From contig NZ_CP138632.1 of the NCBI RefSeq assembly GCF_036456085.1, positions 1,841,001-1,905,000 on the forward strand: a stretch of DNA of 64,000 nucleotides, written 5' to 3'. Source of the DNA: Veillonella parvula. Lineage in GTDB: Bacteria; Bacillota; Negativicutes; Veillonellales; Veillonellaceae. Every line of letters starts with the position of its first letter. The first letter of the stretch is position 1. The notes below the pieces were generated by a model that ran no database searches, was not told where the DNA came from, and saw only the letters and a list, made by a program, of their open reading frames with translations. A program made the translations under genes and the position numbers. This document shows positions 34,152-42,965 of this stretch, in pieces.

Positions 34152-35405
34152 ATGGTTATTACAGGTATTGTTATTGTAGTAGCAACGTTTATCGCTATTA
34201 TTAAACAGTTTGAAACACGGCTCGTATTATTATTATCGGGATTATTGATGTGCTTTATTGGGGGCAACCTTGGAGCTGGTACGACAGCCTTTGTAAAAGA
34301 ACTTACAAATCCAGGTCTTGTACCGACTATCTGTACGGTACTTGGCTTTAGCTACGTTATGGAATATACAAAATGTACGGAGCATATGGTGTATTTCATT
34401 TCCGCAGGGCTTAAAAAGATGACTAAAATCATCATCCCAGGTGCCGTTATTATTACATTCTTAATTAATATTGCACTGCCTACAGCGGCAGGCTGTGCCG
34501 CTGCCGTAGGTGCGCTATTGATTCCGGCTTTAATTCGTTCTGGTGTGCACCCAGCGATGGCTGGTTCTGCTATCTTCTTAGGTACATGGGGGAGCTCCTT
34601 GAGCCCAGGGCTTATGTTCAACCCTCAAGTAGCGCAACTGGCAGGCGTAGACGTAATGACAGTTATTGCGAGCTTCTCCATGCAAGCCATTATCGGTATC
34701 GTAGTGGCCGCTATTTTGCTTAATATCGTTGCTATCGTTAAGAAGGAGCATACAGGGTATGTGATGAAACATGATACTGTAGAGGAAGGTAAAGAGTTTA
34801 AGGTAAATTACTTCTATGCTATTATCCCTATCATTCCACTTGTTATGCTTGTACTTGGTAGTAAACAAGTAGCGGTGATTCCAGAAGTTTCCGTTCCCGT
34901 TTCCATGCTCATCGGTACAGCGATTGGTATCATTGCCGTGCGTCCTAATGTGGCAGAAGCTGTTAAGAAGTTCTTCCGCGGTACTGGAGATGGTATGTGT
35001 GATGTAGTGGGCCTTATGGCTGCAGCAGCATGCTTTACAGCAGGGATGCAACTCATTGGACTTACAAGTGCGCTCATCGATGGTATGAAGAACTCTCAAC
35101 AAATCGCCCAAATCGGGGCAGCCTTTGGTCCATTCTTGTTGGCTGTTATCTCTGGTTCTGGTAATGCAGCAGCTCTTGCTTTTAATGGTGCTGTCACACC
35201 TCATGCAGCAGACTTTGGTTATGGCATTATGCAACTCGGTTCCATGGCTCAATTGGGTGCTGGTATCGGTCGCAGTATGAGCCCTGTAGCTGGTGCAGGT
35301 ATCATCATTGCAGGACTGGCAGGTATTAACCCTATGGAAATGGCGAAACGCAATGCTGTGCCTTGTATTATTGCGACTGTAGTCATTATGCTATTGTTAC
35401 TATAA
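34152..35405 (+). CDS. DcuC-family C4-dicarboxylate/anion transporter
   Basis: About 417 residues from ATG 34152, next to AGGAG at 34143-34147; in-frame TTG 34122 and ATG 34131 are alternatives. About twelve membrane segments, with the DcuC-type features PTAAGCAAAVGALLIPALIRSGVHPAMAGS, GTWGSSLSPGLMFNPQVA and a late GAGIGRSMSPVAGAGIIIAG. Family members exchange or export dicarboxylates such as succinate in anaerobes. Its position behind two amidohydrolases could mean uptake of their substrate or export of the product. The 238-base gap before it holds short 'tctttatgtattta' repeats at 33920-33948. Confidence 0.82.
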   Translation: MVITGIVIVVATFIAIIKQFETRLVLLLSGLLMCFIGGNLGAGTTAFVKELTNPGLVPTICTVLGFSYVMEYTKCTEHMVYFISAGLKKMTKIIIPGAVIITFLINIALPTAAGCAAAVGALLIPALIRSGVHPAMAGSAIFLGTWGSSLSPGLMFNPQVAQLAGVDVMTVIASFSMQAIIGIVVAAILLNIVAIVKKEHTGYVMKHDTVEEGKEFKVNYFYAIIPIIPLVMLVLGSKQVAVIPEVSVPVSMLIGTAIGIIAVRPNVAEAVKKFFRGTGDGMCDVVGLMAAAACFTAGMQLIGLTSALIDGMKNSQQIAQIGAAFGPFLLAVISGSGNAAALAFNGAVTPHAADFGYGIMQLGSMAQLGAGIGRSMSPVAGAGIIIAGLAGINPMEMAKRNAVPCIIATVVIMLLLL

Positions 35406-35465
35406 TTTTATATGGTCTGCCTTAGTGAAAGCCTGACAATCATTATTGTTAAAGTAATTATATAA

Positions 35466-35510
35466 AAGAAAACCCGTCATGATCATTGTGTCATGACGGG
35501 TTCTTTCTTT
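35466..35510. terminator. Bidirectional terminator, dcuC-like gene and LysR gene
   Basis: AACCCGTCATGA (35471-35482) pairs with TCATGACGGGTT (35491-35502), flanked by AAAAGAA and CTTTCTTT. It lies between two convergent genes. Confidence 0.9.
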
Positions 35511-35618
35511 GCATATATTGAGATATAAGGTATAAGTAAAATTTATGGATACTAAAGAAAAGAGCAATTTGTTCTTATTGCAATAAAATAATATATTATA
35601 TGTATTAAAGGAATAGAT

Positions 35619-36488
35619 TTAGTTTCTCGTATTGGCCCAGCTTTTCATAAAGCTGTAAAATGCCTGCACTGGTTTCGACTCAAGTGCACTATGACGTGTG
35701 TACATCCAGGTGTCGCGCGTCATAATATGATTATCTAAGGACTTTAAGGTCTCCTTGTATAAAGTAGGATAATCATTGCCACAGCTTTTGGTTAAAATGG
35801 TAAAACCAAGCCCTTGATTGACGAGCTTCATACAGGTATCGATATCGTTCACCTCGATGGTGCGCATTGGTGGTTGTGAGTAGTGAGAATACCACCAATC
35901 ATCAATAGTTTGTTGTAAATTAGGATCTGTTTGATAGTGAATATACGGTAAATGTGGCAAATCTTCTATTGTGCAAGGTGTTTTATTGAAGAAACAGAAT
36001 GGTTCAGACCAAATATGTTCCTTTGACTCTGTCCAAGTGTGGGCACCGCGGATGATGGCTGCATGTAGGCGCCCTTCAAGGAAGTCATGATACAGCTTAT
36101 AGCTTAGACCTGTATACATGATGATATCGATATGAGGATAAGCCTCTTTAAAGGTCGATAAGATATGAGGAATATGGTACTTGGCGAATACATTGGAGCA
36201 TCCTAGGTTCAAGGTACCCCGTGGTTCAGTCCCCATCGCTAACAACTCTTGACGTACCGTAGTATAGGAGTTGAGCAAATCTTCGGCGTAGCGTACAAGA
36301 CGCTGCCCCTGATAGGTAAACTCCACCCCCCGAGCTTGTCGGTTGATGATGGGACAGTTGAATTCCTTTTCTAATTTTTTTATCCGTTCACTCAATGCAG
36401 GTTGCGTCATAAACAAACGACGCGCCGCATAGGTAATATTATTTTCCTCTGCTAAGGTTTTTAAAATTGTACAATCTTTCGTGTCCAT
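35619..36488 (-). CDS. LysR-family transcriptional regulator
   Basis: 289 residues. The N-terminal winged HTH (NNITYAARRLFMTQPALSERIKKLE, about 14-38) is followed by the linker helix and an effector domain with the RG(T)LNLGCSNVFAKY segment. It is transcribed away from the aconitase-like cluster, the usual LysR arrangement for regulating a divergent operon. In E. coli, ybhD (LysR) is placed next to ybhHIJ, and the present cluster has the same gene types. An inverted repeat in the shared gap is the likely binding site. Confidence 0.88.
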   Translation of the reverse strand: MDTKDCTILKTLAEENNITYAARRLFMTQPALSERIKKLEKEFNCPIINRQARGVEFTYQGQRLVRYAEDLLNSYTTVRQELLAMGTEPRGTLNLGCSNVFAKYHIPHILSTFKEAYPHIDIIMYTGLSYKLYHDFLEGRLHAAIIRGAHTWTESKEHIWSEPFCFFNKTPCTIEDLPHLPYIHYQTDPNLQQTIDDWWYSHYSQPPMRTIEVNDIDTCMKLVNQGLGFTILTKSCGNDYPTLYKETLKSLDNHIMTRDTWMYTRHSALESKPVQAFYSFMKSWANTRN

Positions 36489-36608
36489 AAACTCTCCTTT
36501 ATATATGTATTATTGTACTCTATCCCATAGAGTTGGTACAGATAAGGGGATGCTAGGGCTATACAGATTAGATATAACTAAAGACTGGGGACTAATCAGA
36601 GGAATGAA

Positions 36609-36635
36609 ACTTTCACCAATAATCATCGTGAAAGT
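36609..36635. promoter_or_regulatory. Operator-like inverted repeat in the LysR/hydratase divergent gap
   Basis: ACTTTCAC (36609-36616) and GTGAAAGT (36628-36635) form a perfect 8-bp inverted repeat with an 11-base centre. It includes the T-N11-A type spacing known for LysR regulators. It lies about 50 bases before the hydratase start. Confidence 0.6.
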
Positions 36636-36685
36636 ATAGTGTTTGTAAAGGTTTACACATGCATGAGGTTCATAAGGAGTAAGTC

Positions 36686-38983
36686 ATGGTTGAGTTAATT
36701 TCAAATGGTGTATTTTTATATCACGGTGTAGATATCGTTCCAGCCGATTCTAGTGCTGCTCTTGATCAACAAGAAGTTTTTAATAAAGAGCGCGCCTACA
36801 AGGAAACGATGGCGTACCGTATTTTAATGGACCACCAACAACATGAAGGTGATCAAGATTTACGCATTAAATTTGATGCCCTAACATCTCACGATATTAC
36901 ATACGTTGGTATCATTCAAACGGCCATTGCCAGTGGTCTAGATAAATTTCCAATCCCTTACATTTTGACTAACTGTCATAACAGTTTGGCTGCTGTAGGG
37001 GGCACAATTAATGAAGATGACCATGTATTTGGGCTATCCGCAGTACAACGATTCGGTGGCGTCTATGTACCGCCTCATCTTGCCGTTATTCACCAATATA
37101 TGCGTGAAACTATGGCCGGTTGTGGCAAGATGATCCTCGGCTCCGATAGCCATACTCGCTATGGTGCGCTTGGTACGATGGCGATTGGTGAAGGGGGACC
37201 GGAGCTTGTAAAACAATTGCTTGGTCGTACCTATGATGTACAACGACCAAAGGTTATCGCTATTTACCTCGACGGCAAACCTAAACATGGCGTTGGTCCA
37301 CAAGACGTGGCCCTTGCTATTGAAAAGGCGGTATTCAAAAATGGGTTCGTAAAAAATAAAGTCATGGAATTCGTAGGACCTGGCATTGAACACTTGTCCA
37401 TGGACTTCCGTAATGGCATCGATGTAATGACTACAGAGACTACATGTCTTACAACGATTTGGAGAACAGACAATACTACAAAAGACTTCTTAACACTCCA
37501 TGGTCGTGGTGATGCATACAAAGAGCTAAACCCTGGTGATGTAGCTTACTATGATGGCCTTGTAAAAGTAAACCTTGATGAGGTGGAAAGCATGATTGCT
37601 ATGCCATTCCATCCAAGCAATGTATATACTATCAAGGAAATTAACGAAGGTGGTCGTGATTTATTAGCAGAAATCGAACGACAAGCTGTTGAGCAATTAG
37701 ATAATAAATCCTTGTCTTTACAATTGCCTGAAAAACATTTTGACGGCAAATTGCATTTAGATCAAGGTATCATCGTAGGGTGCTCTGGTGGTTTATATGA
37801 AAACATTATGCAAGCGGCTAACATCGTACGCGGTAAGAGCGTAGGTTCCGGTCGTTTCGCATTTAGCGTTTATCCTTCTAGCCAACCAATTTACTTAGAA
37901 CTTATGAAAAATGGTGCTCTTGTAGATCTTATGAGTGCTGGTGCCATCGTGCGTACAGCTTTCTGCGGGCCATGCTTTGGTGCAGGTGATACACCTAACA
38001 ATACTGGACTCAGTGGTCGTCATGCGACACGAAACTTCCCGAATCGCGAAGGTTCTAAACCTGGTAACGGACAAATTTCTTCCGTTGCACTTCTCGACTC
38101 CCGTTCCGTAGCGGCTACTGCTATTAACGGTGGTGCATTAACTGCGGCTACTGATATCGATTATGATGATGTAGTACCAGCTTACCACTATGATGATAAA
38201 CCTTATGAAAGCAAAGTATATAGCGGCTTCAATGAGCCTAAAAAAAATACTGAACTCATTTATGGACCATCCATTAAACCTTGGCCAGCTATTAAAGAAT
38301 TGACCCCAAATGTATTGCTCAAAGTAGTTGCCTATATCGATGACCCTGTAACGACTACGGATGAGTTGATTCCATCTGGTGAAACATCTTCCTTCCGTTC
38401 AGATCCATATGCATTGTCTGAATTTGCCTTGAGCCGTAAGGTTCCTGAATATGTAGGTCGTGCTAAAACCGTTCGCGATTGGGAAAAATCTCGTCAAGAA
38501 GGTGAAAGTACAGTAGAGTTAGTCGCTGCATACGAAGAGGTTAAGCAAGCTCTTGGCTTGTCAGAATCTGTAGAAGATATGGCTAAGTCTACAGCTGTTT
38601 CCAGCATGGTATATGCTAATCGTCCGGGTGATGGCTCTGCTCGTGAGCAAGCAGCATCCTGTCAACGTGTATTGGGTGGCGGTGCTAATATCGCTATTGA
38701 ATATGCTACAAAACGTTATCGCAGCAATGTAATTAACTGGGGCATGTTACCGTTCGTAACTAGCGAAGAAGACTCTAAAACTATGGTCGTAGGCGACTAT
38801 GTATATGTGCCAAATGTGCGTGACCAATTATTCTCTGACTCCGATGATTACACAGCATATGTTATCAGTGGAGGTGCGAAGAAAGCAGAAATCACATTAC
38901 ATTTAGGGCACCTCAGCGATGAAGAAAAAGATATTATCGCAGCAGGGTGTCTCATCAACTACTATGCAAATTGCAAAGCGTAA
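36686..38983 (+). CDS. Aconitase-superfamily hydratase, YbhJ-like
   Basis: 765 residues. The [4Fe-4S] ligands of the aconitase family are visible: Cys366 in IIVGCSGG, and Cys427 and Cys430 in AFCGPCFGAGD. The substrate motif GSDSHTRYG (near residue 154) and a C-terminal swivel domain with SSMVYANRPGDGSAREQAASCQRVLGGGANI are also present. It is therefore a dehydratase/isomerase of a hydroxy-tri- or dicarboxylate. Length and neighbours match E. coli YbhJ, whose substrate is not known. A PrpF-like isomerase and a DASS carrier follow within 25 and 3 bases. GGAG precedes the ATG. Confidence 0.85.
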   Translation: MVELISNGVFLYHGVDIVPADSSAALDQQEVFNKERAYKETMAYRILMDHQQHEGDQDLRIKFDALTSHDITYVGIIQTAIASGLDKFPIPYILTNCHNSLAAVGGTINEDDHVFGLSAVQRFGGVYVPPHLAVIHQYMRETMAGCGKMILGSDSHTRYGALGTMAIGEGGPELVKQLLGRTYDVQRPKVIAIYLDGKPKHGVGPQDVALAIEKAVFKNGFVKNKVMEFVGPGIEHLSMDFRNGIDVMTTETTCLTTIWRTDNTTKDFLTLHGRGDAYKELNPGDVAYYDGLVKVNLDEVESMIAMPFHPSNVYTIKEINEGGRDLLAEIERQAVEQLDNKSLSLQLPEKHFDGKLHLDQGIIVGCSGGLYENIMQAANIVRGKSVGSGRFAFSVYPSSQPIYLELMKNGALVDLMSAGAIVRTAFCGPCFGAGDTPNNTGLSGRHATRNFPNREGSKPGNGQISSVALLDSRSVAATAINGGALTAATDIDYDDVVPAYHYDDKPYESKVYSGFNEPKKNTELIYGPSIKPWPAIKELTPNVLLKVVAYIDDPVTTTDELIPSGETSSFRSDPYALSEFALSRKVPEYVGRAKTVRDWEKSRQEGESTVELVAAYEEVKQALGLSESVEDMAKSTAVSSMVYANRPGDGSAREQAASCQRVLGGGANIAIEYATKRYRSNVINWGMLPFVTSEEDSKTMVVGDYVYVPNVRDQLFSDSDDYTAYVISGGAKKAEITLHLGHLSDEEKDIIAAGCLINYYANCKA

Positions 38984-39007
38984 GTGGTGAACATAAAGGA
39001 GTAAGTT

Positions 39008-40147
39008 ATGAACGGGTATAAAGAAATTCCTGTTACTTATATGCGCGGCGGTACTAGTAAAGGGGCGTATCTGTTAAAAGATACGCTTCCAACTGACCCA
39101 GCTGCTCGGGATCGTATGATTTTAGATTTATATGGCTCTCCCGATGCGCGTCAAATTAATGGTATCGGTGGTGCCGATCCATTGACGAGCAAGGTAGCTA
39201 TCGTAAACCCTTCTGACCGCGATGATGCGGATATCGACTACGCCTTTGGTTATGTCGGTATCGCTGATGCGGTGGTAGATTACGAAGGTAATTGTGGCAA
39301 TATTTCTGCTGGTGCAGGGGTATTTGCTATTATGGAAGGCTTTGTGAAAGCCGTAGAACCAGAAACAGTGGTTCGCATCTTTAACACAAATACAAATAAG
39401 GTTATCGAAGCTCACGTGCCAGTCCGAGATGGTAAACCTGTTATTGACGGTGATTTTGCTATCGATGGTGTACCTGGTACAGGTGCTCGTATTACATTAT
39501 ATTTCTTGGAACCTGGCGGTTCTAAGACAGGTAAGCTACTACCAACAGGCAATGTACAAGACACAATTACATTGGCTGATGGTCGCACAATCCAAGTCAG
39601 TCTCGTAGATGCAGCTAATCCAGCTGTATTTGTAAAGGCTACAGACCTTGGTTATGAAGGCACGGAATTACCGGCTTTCACAGAAACGGATGGCGGTGTA
39701 TTACTCAATACACTTGAAGATATTCGCACTACTGCAGCTGTAATGATGGGACTTGCTCCATCTAAAGAGGCTGCTAGTCCTGCAGTTCCAAAGGTATGCA
39801 TGGTGTCCGCACCACAAACCTACGTGGCAAGCGATGGTCGAACTATCAAGGGGAATAGTATAGACATCGTGGCGCGTACAAAGGCACTAGCTGTAATGCA
39901 TAAAGCGTATGCTGTTACAGGTGGTATTTGTACAGCTACAGCAGCGCTTATTACGGGTACGGTGGCGAACGAAGTAGTGAGCGAACGTGCTAAAGAAACG
40001 AATCAAGTTACTTTAGCGCATCCATCAGGGAAATTTGATTTCGAAATATGCCTAACCAAAGATAAGGGTTGGCATGTGGAGAAGGCGGGCGTCGCTAGAA
40101 CGGCGCGACCGATTATGAAAGGCATAGCTTATGTTAAAGGAGAGTAA
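39008..40147 (+). CDS. PrpF-family isomerase (4-oxalomesaconate tautomerase-like)
   Basis: 379 residues with the two diaminopimelate-epimerase-like halves of the PrpF family: PVTYMRGGTSKGAYLLKD at the start, GIGGADPLTSKVAIV, and YEGNCGNISAGAGVFA with the family Cys. The second half carries GGICTATAALITGT. PrpF and GalD members shift the double bond of unsaturated tricarboxylates such as aconitate or oxalomesaconate. Next to an aconitase-like hydratase this suggests a two-step conversion of an imported tricarboxylate. Analogous to E. coli YbhH. GGAG precedes the ATG and the next gene starts 3 bases after its stop. Confidence 0.85.
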   Translation: MNGYKEIPVTYMRGGTSKGAYLLKDTLPTDPAARDRMILDLYGSPDARQINGIGGADPLTSKVAIVNPSDRDDADIDYAFGYVGIADAVVDYEGNCGNISAGAGVFAIMEGFVKAVEPETVVRIFNTNTNKVIEAHVPVRDGKPVIDGDFAIDGVPGTGARITLYFLEPGGSKTGKLLPTGNVQDTITLADGRTIQVSLVDAANPAVFVKATDLGYEGTELPAFTETDGGVLLNTLEDIRTTAAVMMGLAPSKEAASPAVPKVCMVSAPQTYVASDGRTIKGNSIDIVARTKALAVMHKAYAVTGGICTATAALITGTVANEVVSERAKETNQVTLAHPSGKFDFEICLTKDKGWHVEKAGVARTARPIMKGIAYVKGE

Positions 40148-40149
40148 GA

Positions 40150-41571
40150 ATGAATAAGCTACTTAAAATTGCAATTATGTTTGCCATTCCTCTGGCAATG
40201 TGGTTCATTACACCGCCAGAAGGTTTGAGCGTTGGAGCTTGGCGACTGCTAGGTTTCTATTTAATGGCTATCGTTGGTCTTGTTGTTAAACCTTGGCCAG
40301 CACCAATTATCTTGTTATTATCTATTGCAGGTTCTGCAATTTTCTTGAATGCTACGAAAAACGTATTGTCTGGCTATGCATCTACCACAGTATGGTTAGT
40401 ATTCTCTGCGTTCTCCCTCAGTGTGGCGTTCGTAAAAACAGGCCTTGGCCGTCGTATTGCGTACCTATTGATTAAATCCTTAGGTCACACTACATTGCGT
40501 CTTGGCTATGTAACTGCTTTATTAGATCTTATTATTTCCCCAGTAACACCTTCCAACACAGCACGTTGTGGCGGTATCGTGTTCCCAATCATGAACTCTG
40601 TAGCAAAAGCGTTAGGTTCTGAGCCTGGTGAAAGCGCTAAAAAAGCTGGTTCTTACCTCATGGTTAACACATACATGGTAACTAAGGTAACAAGCTTGAT
40701 GTTCGCTACAGCAATGGCACCAAACTTATTGGCTGCTGACTACATGAACAAAATCCTCGGTGTAGATATTAACTGGGGCCTTTGGGCATTAGCACTCGTA
40801 GTACCAGGTCTTGTAATGCTTCTCATTACACCTGCTTTGGTATACTACTTAGACAAACCATCTATTCAACACATCGACTCTCATGCGATTGCTGATGAAG
40901 GTTTGAAAGAACTTGGACCTATGTCTGGTCGCGAGAAATCTCTTATTGCTATCTTTATTCTTGCCTTAGTTGGCTGGGCGTTGCCTTCCATCTTGACGCA
41001 AGGCTTTGGCATTAAATTCTCCCTTGATGCAACAGCAGTAGCTATCGTAGCCATGGTAGCAGCGCTTGTAACAGGCGTAATCAAATGGGAAGATATGCTT
41101 GAATCCAAAGGTGCTTGGAACACATTGATCTGGTTCGGTGGTATCATCGGTATGTCCAGTGCGTTGTCCAAGGTTAAATTCTTTGAATGGTTAGCTGACT
41201 TTATGGGGACACACTTCAACTTCGGCGACAACCCGATGTTGGCTCTTATTATCATCGGCGCTATCAGTATCGCTGTTCGTTACTTGTTCGCTTCTGGTAG
41301 TGCGTATGTAGTTGCAATGCTTCCAGTATTCCTTACTGTAGGTAAAGTAGCGGGTGTAAACCCAATGGCGTTGTCCTTGTTACTAGCTGCTACAAACTCC
41401 TACGGTGGTGCGTTGACTCACTACGGCGGTGCAGCGGCTCCAATCGTATTTGGTGCTGGTTACAACACAGTTAAAAGCTGGTGGATTATCGGTGGTATCT
41501 TCGCTATCATGTGCTTCATCGTAAACCTTACAGTGGGCTACGCATGGTGGGAAATTCTTGGTATCCTATAA
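40150..41571 (+). CDS. DASS-family anion transporter, YbhI-like
   Basis: 473 residues, 11 to 13 membrane segments. Both DASS substrate-sodium motifs are present: ISPVTPSNTARCGGIVFPI near residue 135 and LLAATNSYGGALTHYGG near 418. The family (SLC13-related) imports di- and tricarboxylates with sodium or by antiport. Here it most likely brings in the substrate of the hydratase and isomerase genes directly upstream, with which it forms an operon. The precise substrate is unknown. Confidence 0.86.
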   Translation: MNKLLKIAIMFAIPLAMWFITPPEGLSVGAWRLLGFYLMAIVGLVVKPWPAPIILLLSIAGSAIFLNATKNVLSGYASTTVWLVFSAFSLSVAFVKTGLGRRIAYLLIKSLGHTTLRLGYVTALLDLIISPVTPSNTARCGGIVFPIMNSVAKALGSEPGESAKKAGSYLMVNTYMVTKVTSLMFATAMAPNLLAADYMNKILGVDINWGLWALALVVPGLVMLLITPALVYYLDKPSIQHIDSHAIADEGLKELGPMSGREKSLIAIFILALVGWALPSILTQGFGIKFSLDATAVAIVAMVAALVTGVIKWEDMLESKGAWNTLIWFGGIIGMSSALSKVKFFEWLADFMGTHFNFGDNPMLALIIIGAISIAVRYLFASGSAYVVAMLPVFLTVGKVAGVNPMALSLLLAATNSYGGALTHYGGAAAPIVFGAGYNTVKSWWIIGGIFAIMCFIVNLTVGYAWWEILGIL

Positions 41572-41661
41572 TACCTAACTAGAGACAATAGTTATTCTAT
41601 ACATATAGAATGATCATCCCCTAGATAGTGAAAGTTTCTATACTTTTACAAACAACATAAT

Positions 41662-41722
41662 AAAAGAGCTGTTTCGGAATCAGTACACACACATCTGAGT
41701 TCTGAGAACAGCTCTTTTTATT
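41662..41722. terminator. Bidirectional terminator after the DASS gene
   Basis: AAAAGAGCTGTT (41662-41673) pairs with AACAGCTCTTTT (41707-41718), then TTATTT. The 33-base loop has further pairing (TCAG with CTGA). It separates convergent genes. Confidence 0.85.
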
Positions 41723-41774
41723 TGTTTATATAGTTTCTTTAATGCATTTGCACTATTTTCGTTGTATTACGGCA

Positions 41775-42953
41775 TTACTTTAGTTTTAACGCAACCCATA
41801 GTGCAGCGCCGATAAAGGTAAGGCTACATGCCCAGAAAAGGGTTGTGAAGCCAAATTGAGCGGCTACAATGGAACCACCAAAGGAGCCTAGAAAGTAACC
41901 CATAGACAAACAAGACTGATTGTACGAGAATATTTGTCCCGTATATTCCTTAGGTGTTTTTGATGCTAAATAGGTATTGAGCGCAGGTAACATACCACCT
42001 AGCCCAAAACCTTGCAAGAAACGGATAAACCCAAGTACATACACAGAGTCCACATAGGCTTGCGGTATATTGAGTAGACCTACATAGATCATCGAGTAGA
42101 TGAGCACCTTTCTAGGGCCTATACGGTCTACTAATTTCCCGAGTGGAGAGCTACTAAAGAATTGGGCGATACCCATGGCAGAGAACACAGCACCAGAAAT
42201 AAAGGCTATATTTTCCGTATTGCTTGGTAGCATTCCTTTAATGTAAACCGTCATAATGGGGGAGATGGCGGTAACCGAAATGGCATACAGGAAGGAGGTT
42301 GCAGATAAAGCGACTAAACTAGAAAACTCAGGTAAGTGAGTTTTTAGATTTCTAAAGGTTTGCTTCTCAACAAGTGGCTTTGGAACATAGTTTTCATGTA
42401 CCAGCATTGCCGTCAAGCCAAAAGAGATAAGCATAAGGGCCCCGATGATAAAGAAGTCATTTCGAATACCTACTACATCACTGAGATACCCTCCTACAAG
42501 CGGACCGGCTAGTGAGCCTGCAAGGCTAAAGGATCCTATAATCCCTAGAGCCCAACCTGTATGGTTTTGCGGTGTTTCTGACGCGATAAGTGTTACCGAT
42601 GCGGGGTAAAAACCGCTTACTAACCCTTGCAATGTACGAACGAGGAACACACCTTCTGGTGTAGTCTGAAAGCCCAATAATATACTACATATAGCCATAC
42701 CAAGACTAGAGCGTATGAGGGTAATCTTACGTCCCTTACGGTCTGCTAATCGGCCCCAGAAGGGAGCTGCTAAGCAGACAATGAGGAAGGTGATGCCCAT
42801 GGAGGCACCGGACCATTGTGCTATCGATCCTGTATCGCTTAAGCCCATTTCATGGAAGTATAGAGGAAGAATAGGGCTTACCTGACTAACCCCGAGGGAC
42901 ATGAAGAATATGCAGAATGCGCAAATGTACACCGTTCGTTTCCACGTTTCCAA
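41775..42953 (-). CDS. MFS transporter, multidrug-efflux type
   Basis: 392 residues, twelve membrane segments. The MFS loop motif is GRLADRKGRKITLIRSS after helix 2 and is echoed in the second half (GKLVDRIGPRKVLIYS). Helix 5 has the antiporter-type stretch GIIGSFSLAGSLAGPLVGGYLSD, typical of DHA1 drug exporters. It follows the Sel1-repeat gene by 12 bases and is probably in the same transcript; no functional link between the two is evident. Confidence 0.82.
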   Translation of the reverse strand: METWKRTVYICAFCIFFMSLGVSQVSPILPLYFHEMGLSDTGSIAQWSGASMGITFLIVCLAAPFWGRLADRKGRKITLIRSSLGMAICSILLGFQTTPEGVFLVRTLQGLVSGFYPASVTLIASETPQNHTGWALGIIGSFSLAGSLAGPLVGGYLSDVVGIRNDFFIIGALMLISFGLTAMLVHENYVPKPLVEKQTFRNLKTHLPEFSSLVALSATSFLYAISVTAISPIMTVYIKGMLPSNTENIAFISGAVFSAMGIAQFFSSSPLGKLVDRIGPRKVLIYSMIYVGLLNIPQAYVDSVYVLGFIRFLQGFGLGGMLPALNTYLASKTPKEYTGQIFSYNQSCLSMGYFLGSFGGSIVAAQFGFTTLFWACSLTFIGAALWVALKLK

Positions 42954-42965
42954 AGTATCCCTCCT

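Noticed and set aside
34578-35252. 224-codon minus-strand frame across the DcuC-type gene
   Set aside because: It is antisense to an intact transporter with family motifs, and its own sequence is Cys/His-rich nonsense with no start signal.
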